A stretch of 17,939 bases of DNA from JAKFYM01 sp964612065 (GTDB lineage: Bacteria > Bdellovibrionota > UBA1018 > CAIPTA01): contig CAZTCD010000081.1 in assembly GCA_964612065.1 (NCBI GenBank), positions 1 to 17,939 of the forward strand, given 5' to 3'. The notes under the pieces were generated by a model. It saw only the letters and a list, made by a program, of their open reading frames with translations, had not been told where the DNA came from and ran no database searches. This document shows, piece after piece, positions 15,412-17,939 of the stretch. Position numbers and translations under genes: made by a program. The stretch's first letter is position 1, and the number at the start of each line of letters is the position of its first letter.

Positions 15412-15927
15412 CTACTCTTCGCGTATTTCTTCTTGTAAGCGGCGTAGCAAAAGATCGTAAGTGGCCGGATCGGCCTCCACTTTTTTCCAGTCTTCGTGTT
15501 TTCCTGTCTTTAAATTGATTTGTTGGAGTTCCTCTTTCACCTTCATTTTCACCAAGGATCCTGCCAGGCTTTCTTGCACGATAAAGTTGTATATGCGGCG
15601 CACGGCAAGAGGCCTTCGTCGCGGCGTGCCGTTGTAGTCGTAGCGCACGTATTTGTCTTTCGCTTTCCCATATACCCAGCCCGTTTCGATGGAGTCACCA
15701 TCTGCCTGGACGGATTCTGAGGCTTGAGGGTCGCTCTCCCGGGTCAGCTGGTCCAATACCGCCCGTGCGGCCCGCATCACTTTTTCCGGGGAGTGGGCGA
15801 GGTCTCTGGTTTGGGAGTATTTTGCTTCGTTCTTTTCATCCATATACCTGGGTTGGGGTTTGGATCCGGCACAGGAAGAAAAAACAAAAAGAGAGAGTAG
15901 GAGTGGGTTGAAGAGATTGGCTTTCAT
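15412..15927 (-). CDS. Putative lipoprotein, unknown function
   Basis: A 171-residue protein not recognised as any named family. The N-terminus (MKANLFNPLLLSLFVFSSC) is a lipoprotein signal: short charged start, hydrophobic core, and lipobox F-S-S-C with C19 as the acylated residue. Phenylalanine at -3 is less common than leucine. The mature protein is hydrophilic and charged, with no membrane segment. A central stretch (SIETGWVYGKAKDKYVRYDYNG) followed by RRIYNFIVQESLAGSLVKMK suggests alternating beta strands. It ends in helical, Glu/Arg-rich sequence (LLLRRLQEEIREE). The ribosome site before the ATG is not recognisable and the upstream bases are A+T-rich. It diverges from pyrD. Confidence 0.78.
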   Translation of the reverse strand: MKANLFNPLLLSLFVFSSCAGSKPQPRYMDEKNEAKYSQTRDLAHSPEKVMRAARAVLDQLTRESDPQASESVQADGDSIETGWVYGKAKDKYVRYDYNGTPRRRPLAVRRIYNFIVQESLAGSLVKMKVKEELQQINLKTGKHEDWKKVEADPATYDLLLRRLQEEIREE

Positions 15928-15995
15928 GAAAAAAATTTAGCTGATTCGGCCCTCGCTTTCCATCAAGCCTTTTCGTTGTGCGGCCGCAATGCGTT

Positions 15996-16035
15996 GTGCG
16001 CCTTCACGCAAGGTGCGCTCGGAGAGGGTTTTTTT
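15996..16035 (+). promoter_or_regulatory. Possible leader hairpin upstream of pyrD
   Basis: GTGCGCCTT (15996-16004) can pair with AAGGTGCGC (16010-16018) over nine positions, two of them G-U, around a five-base loop. Ten bases later comes a run of seven T (16029-16035), and the pyrD ATG is at 16063. If the pyrD transcript starts upstream, this could be a leader structure. The gap between stem and T-run makes a classical terminator or attenuator doubtful. Confidence 0.25.
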
Positions 16036-16062
16036 CGCCTGCTTCGTGCTAAGGTGAGCTTC

Positions 16063-17115
16063 ATGCTCTGGAAATTGCTGCGTTCCATATTGTTTCGCCT
16101 GGATCCCGAATGGGCGCATGCGATAGGCGCCTGGGTGCTTCGGCTGCGAGGATTTCGCACCGGCGGGCGGGCCCGTATCCCCCGAATTTCCAAATTCAAA
16201 GTGGAGCTGGCCGGAATCCCGCTTGATTCTCCTCTTGGTATTGCCGCCGGTTTCGATAAAGACGGGCAGCTCGTGCTGGGCCTCCGATCGCTGGGTTTCG
16301 GTTTTGTGGAAGTGGGCTCGGTTACCCCGCGGCCCCAAAGCGGGAATCCCCGCCCGAGAGTTTTTCGCGTGCCCGAGGCCCGCGCTCTGATCAATCGCAT
16401 GGGTTTCAACTCCCAGGGGGCTGAGGCGGTGGCCGAGCGGCTCACTCATCTTCGGGCCTTTTCTTCCATCGATTTTCCTATCGGCCTGAATCTCGGAAAA
16501 AACCGCGAAACTCCTCTCGATCGTGCTGCCGAAGATTATGTGCAGGCACTCGAGCTGCTGTATCCCGTGGCTGATTATCTCGTGGTGAACCTCAGCTCTC
16601 CCAACACCCCCGGCCTCACCGGCCTTCAGGAAGGCGATAGCCTGGCCCCTTTGCTCCGATCAGTGAGAGAGGCCAGGGATAAAATGGCCCGGAAGGTTCC
16701 GGGCCAGCTTCGCCCCCTGCTGCTCAAGCTCTCCCCGGATCTCGATTCGGCCGCCAGAAAAACGGCCGTGGGCCTGGCCGTGGAAGAGGGGTATGGGCTG
16801 ATTGCTTCAAACACCAGCCGGAGGCGGGATTTCCCCTCTCTGCTTCACGCCAAAGCCGTGATCGTGGGCCAGGAAGGGGGCCTGAGCGGCGCTCCTTTGC
16901 GGGAGATGGCTCTGGAGCAGCTGGCCGAGGTGCGGAGTCTGGCCGGTCCGAAAACCCTGATTATTTCCGTGGGAGGCCTCGAGGGCCCGGAAGACGCCCG
17001 GGCCAGGCTGGAAAGTGGCGCGAATTTGCTCCAGGTTTATACGGAATTCGTCTATTCCGGCCCTTCCTTTCCGGCTCGGGTGAACGCGGGTTTGAGCCGA
17101 ATGGGGCCTCCATAG
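16063..17115 (+). CDS. pyrD: Dihydroorotate dehydrogenase (quinone), class 2
   Basis: Oxidises dihydroorotate to orotate in pyrimidine synthesis, passing electrons through FMN to membrane quinone. The 350-residue length and the N-terminal amphipathic region (LLRSILFRLDPEWAHA) mark the membrane-associated class 2 enzyme. FMN and substrate motifs include GIAAGFDKDG at about 59-68, VEVGSVTPRPQSGNPRPR, NRMGFNSQGA at about 111-120 and GLNLGKN. NLSSPNTPGL at about 176-185 contains the catalytic serine. ISVGGLEGPEDARARLESGA and QVYTEF close the barrel. The ATG at 16063 has AAGGTGAG in front and begins exactly where family members begin; the frame opens 29 codons earlier without support. The stop codon lies within a terminator-like hairpin. 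Confidence 0.95.
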   Translation: MLWKLLRSILFRLDPEWAHAIGAWVLRLRGFRTGGRARIPRISKFKVELAGIPLDSPLGIAAGFDKDGQLVLGLRSLGFGFVEVGSVTPRPQSGNPRPRVFRVPEARALINRMGFNSQGAEAVAERLTHLRAFSSIDFPIGLNLGKNRETPLDRAAEDYVQALELLYPVADYLVVNLSSPNTPGLTGLQEGDSLAPLLRSVREARDKMARKVPGQLRPLLLKLSPDLDSAARKTAVGLAVEEGYGLIASNTSRRRDFPSLLHAKAVIVGQEGGLSGAPLREMALEQLAEVRSLAGPKTLIISVGGLEGPEDARARLESGANLLQVYTEFVYSGPSFPARVNAGLSRMGPP

Positions 17116-17124
17116 GCCCCTTTT
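17103..17124 (+). terminator. Intrinsic terminator-like hairpin overlapping the pyrD stop
   Basis: GGGGCCT (17103-17109) and AGGCCCC (17114-17120) form a perfect 7-base stem with a four-base loop, followed by TTTT. The pyrD TAG lies in the loop and right arm. The short T-run makes it a modest terminator. A second small stem, GCGGC-ttg-GCCGC (17184-17196), followed by CCTTTTTG lies between pyrD and rpmB. Confidence 0.5.
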
Positions 17125-17188
17125 AAGCCTTCTTGATCCCGATGGCGGGCTATGTTACTGATCAGGCTCTTATTTTGAGGAAAGCGGC

Positions 17189-17216
17189 TTGGCCGCCCTT
17201 TTTGTTGATCGATACT
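17189..17216 (+). promoter_or_regulatory. Weak candidate promoter for rpmB
   Basis: TTGGCC (17189-17194) and GATACT (17211-17216) are 16 bases apart, each matching the sigma70 consensus at 4 of 6 positions. This would give a leader of about 20 bases carrying the strong GGAGGA ribosome site. It partly overlaps the GCGGC-ttg-GCCGC stem. The match quality is low. Confidence 0.25.
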
Positions 17217-17241
17217 ACTCGATTCGGTTTCGGAGGAATCC

Positions 17242-17664
17242 ATGTCTCAGGTTTGTGAATTGACGGGTAAGCGTCCCGCTTACGGAAACAAAGTTTCGCA
17301 CTCGAACATCAAGTCGCGCATTCGTTGGATGCCCAACCTCCGTTCGAAGAGCTATTTGATCCCTGAGCTTCAGAGAAATGTTTCTCTTCTGCTTTCCACC
17401 CGTGCGATCCGCACCATCGATAAGCTCGGCGGAATCACCCCGGCTATCATGAATGCTGCAGAGAAGTCGCTTTCGGAGCGCCTGCAGAAGATCCGCAATC
17501 AGATTTACAAGGGCCGCGTGAAGCGCACGGCACTTGGCAAAACCTCTGATGGCGCTGCCAAAAAAGAAGCGAAAGCCAAGCACCAGCGCACCGAAAAGCC
17601 GAGCGGCACTCCCAAAACCAAGAGCGCCAAGGCAAAAGCCACCAAGAGCAAGAAGAGCGAGTAG
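17242..17664 (+). CDS. rpmB: 50S ribosomal protein L28 with long basic C-terminal tail
   Basis: A component of the large ribosomal subunit. The N-terminal core is clearly L28: SQVCELTGKRPAYGNKVSHS, IKSRIRWMPNLRSKSY, then LLLSTRAIRTIDKLGGI to about residue 65. Bacterial L28 is usually about 60-100 residues, but this one has 140. After a helical stretch (about 70-90) the last 50 residues are low-complexity and rich in Lys, Ala, Ser and Thr, with 14 lysines, ending KSKKSE. C5 is present, but the second CXXC pair of zinc-type L28 is not. GGAGGA precedes the ATG at ideal spacing. rpmG (L33), a frequent neighbour, is not seen. A strong terminator follows the stop. Confidence 0.93.
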   Translation: MSQVCELTGKRPAYGNKVSHSNIKSRIRWMPNLRSKSYLIPELQRNVSLLLSTRAIRTIDKLGGITPAIMNAAEKSLSERLQKIRNQIYKGRVKRTALGKTSDGAAKKEAKAKHQRTEKPSGTPKTKSAKAKATKSKKSE

Positions 17665-17683
17665 TTCTTTTTCAGGCTGAATC

Positions 17684-17725
17684 AAAAAACCCTTCCGAAG
17701 CGAAAGCCCGGAGGGGTTTTTATTT
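17684..17725 (+). terminator. Strong bidirectional intrinsic terminator after rpmB
   Basis: AAAACCCTTCCG (17686-17697) pairs with CGGAGGGGTTTT (17709-17720) over 12 positions with one G-U pair. The loop holds a further GC-GAAA-GC mini-stem, a GNRA tetraloop. T-rich sequence follows on the plus strand (to about 17728), and six T follow on the minus strand (17689-17684). It can end transcription from both sides. Confidence 0.85.
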
Positions 17726-17848
17726 TTTCTGATCTGCCGGGCAAAGGGATCCGTTTGCCATTGTTCTCAGGGAGGTAATTTTGGAATCGAGCTCGTTGCC
17801 GGCAGAGTCGAAAGCCAAGATGAACTCCTTCACAGCATCTCTTGCCAT
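17720..17848 (-). CDS. Possible short protein, 42 residues, or 3' end of a disrupted gene
   Basis: A minus-strand frame ends in TAA exactly at the edge of the bidirectional terminator. From the ATG at 17848 it encodes 42 residues beginning MARDAVKEFILAFDSAGNEL and ending in a basic KK. The composition is protein-like (amphipathic helix, then hydrophilic). The frame stays open upstream to a stop at 17927-17929 (STCEGIPCYRALA precedes the ATG) with no other ATG, GTG or TTG in it. A conventional ribosome site is not evident. It could be a small protein, a gene broken by a frameshift with its 5' part outside the window, or chance. The terminator position is the main support. Confidence 0.35.
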   Translation of the reverse strand: MARDAVKEFILAFDSAGNELDSKITSLRTMANGSLCPADQKK

Positions 17849-17939
17849 GGCGAGAGCTCGGTAGCATGGGATGCCTTCGCATGTGGATGCACTTGTGCTT
17901 TCTACCGGGCGGAAAGTTTTCTTTCTTTACCTTGCCAGC

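Noticed and set aside
15976..16062. Upstream start for pyrD at 15976
   Set aside because: The extra 29 residues do not resemble PyrD. The ATG at 16063 has a good ribosome site and matches the usual N-terminus.
17682..17882. 66-codon minus-strand frame ending inside the terminator
   Set aside because: It reads through the rpmB terminator hairpin and has a composition rich in Arg, His and Pro. The neighbouring frame that ends at the terminator edge is more protein-like.
1..17939. CRISPR arrays, tRNA or rRNA genes, insertion sequences, phage genes
   Set aside because: I found no regularly spaced repeats, cloverleaf sequences, rRNA motifs, transposase or integrase motifs, or flanking terminal inverted repeats.

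Overview
The window looks like a chromosomal segment of a Gram-negative bacterium with moderately high G+C. The signs are a lipobox lipoprotein, a class 2 (membrane, quinone-linked) PyrD, a LonA protease, a WecA-type polyprenyl-phosphate transferase and several strong AGGAGG-type ribosome binding sites. The periplasmic Cys-rich repeat protein and the style of the sensor kinase would fit the delta-proteobacterial or Bdellovibrio-like lineages, but that placement is a guess. I see no phage, transposon, CRISPR array, tRNA or rRNA. Coding density is very high, and no stretch longer than 300 bases lacks a gene.

Layout. (1) 2-2753, plus strand: a tightly packed run of otsA (cut by the left edge), otsB, a MarR-type regulator and a second winged-helix protein. 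The last three overlap at their ends. This is a trehalose synthesis and regulation operon. (2) 2739-5259, minus strand: an OmpR-type response regulator followed by its likely partner histidine kinase. The kinase gene ends inside the last codons of the convergent winged-helix gene. (3) 5363-12364: a surface glycan block of three GT4-type glycosyltransferases, one WecA/MraY-type sugar-phosphate transferase and an AsnB-type amidotransferase. Strand alternates gene by gene (-,+,-,+,-), so it is not one operon. (4) 12410-15276, minus strand: lon, then a small exported protein with two Cys-rich repeats. Both run in the same direction as asnB. (5) 15412-15927: a lipoprotein of unknown function on the minus strand, divergent from pyrD. 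(6) 16063-17664, plus strand: pyrD, then rpmB with an unusually long Lys/Ala-rich tail, ending in a strong bidirectional terminator. A short minus-strand reading frame at the right edge abuts the other side of that terminator.

How it may work together. Trehalose synthesis, the two-component system and Lon are stress-related functions. The central block would build a lipid-linked glycan: the transferase loads the first sugar phosphate on undecaprenyl phosphate, the GT4 enzymes extend it, and AsnB may amidate a sugar acid. I found no unmistakable new system. The points most worth a second look are the altered acidic motif and soluble C-terminal extension of the WecA-like enzyme, the operator-like dyads in front of the 6669 glycosyltransferase, the exact-spacing Cys repeats, the sigma32-like promoter set almost on the lon start codon, and the L28 tail.
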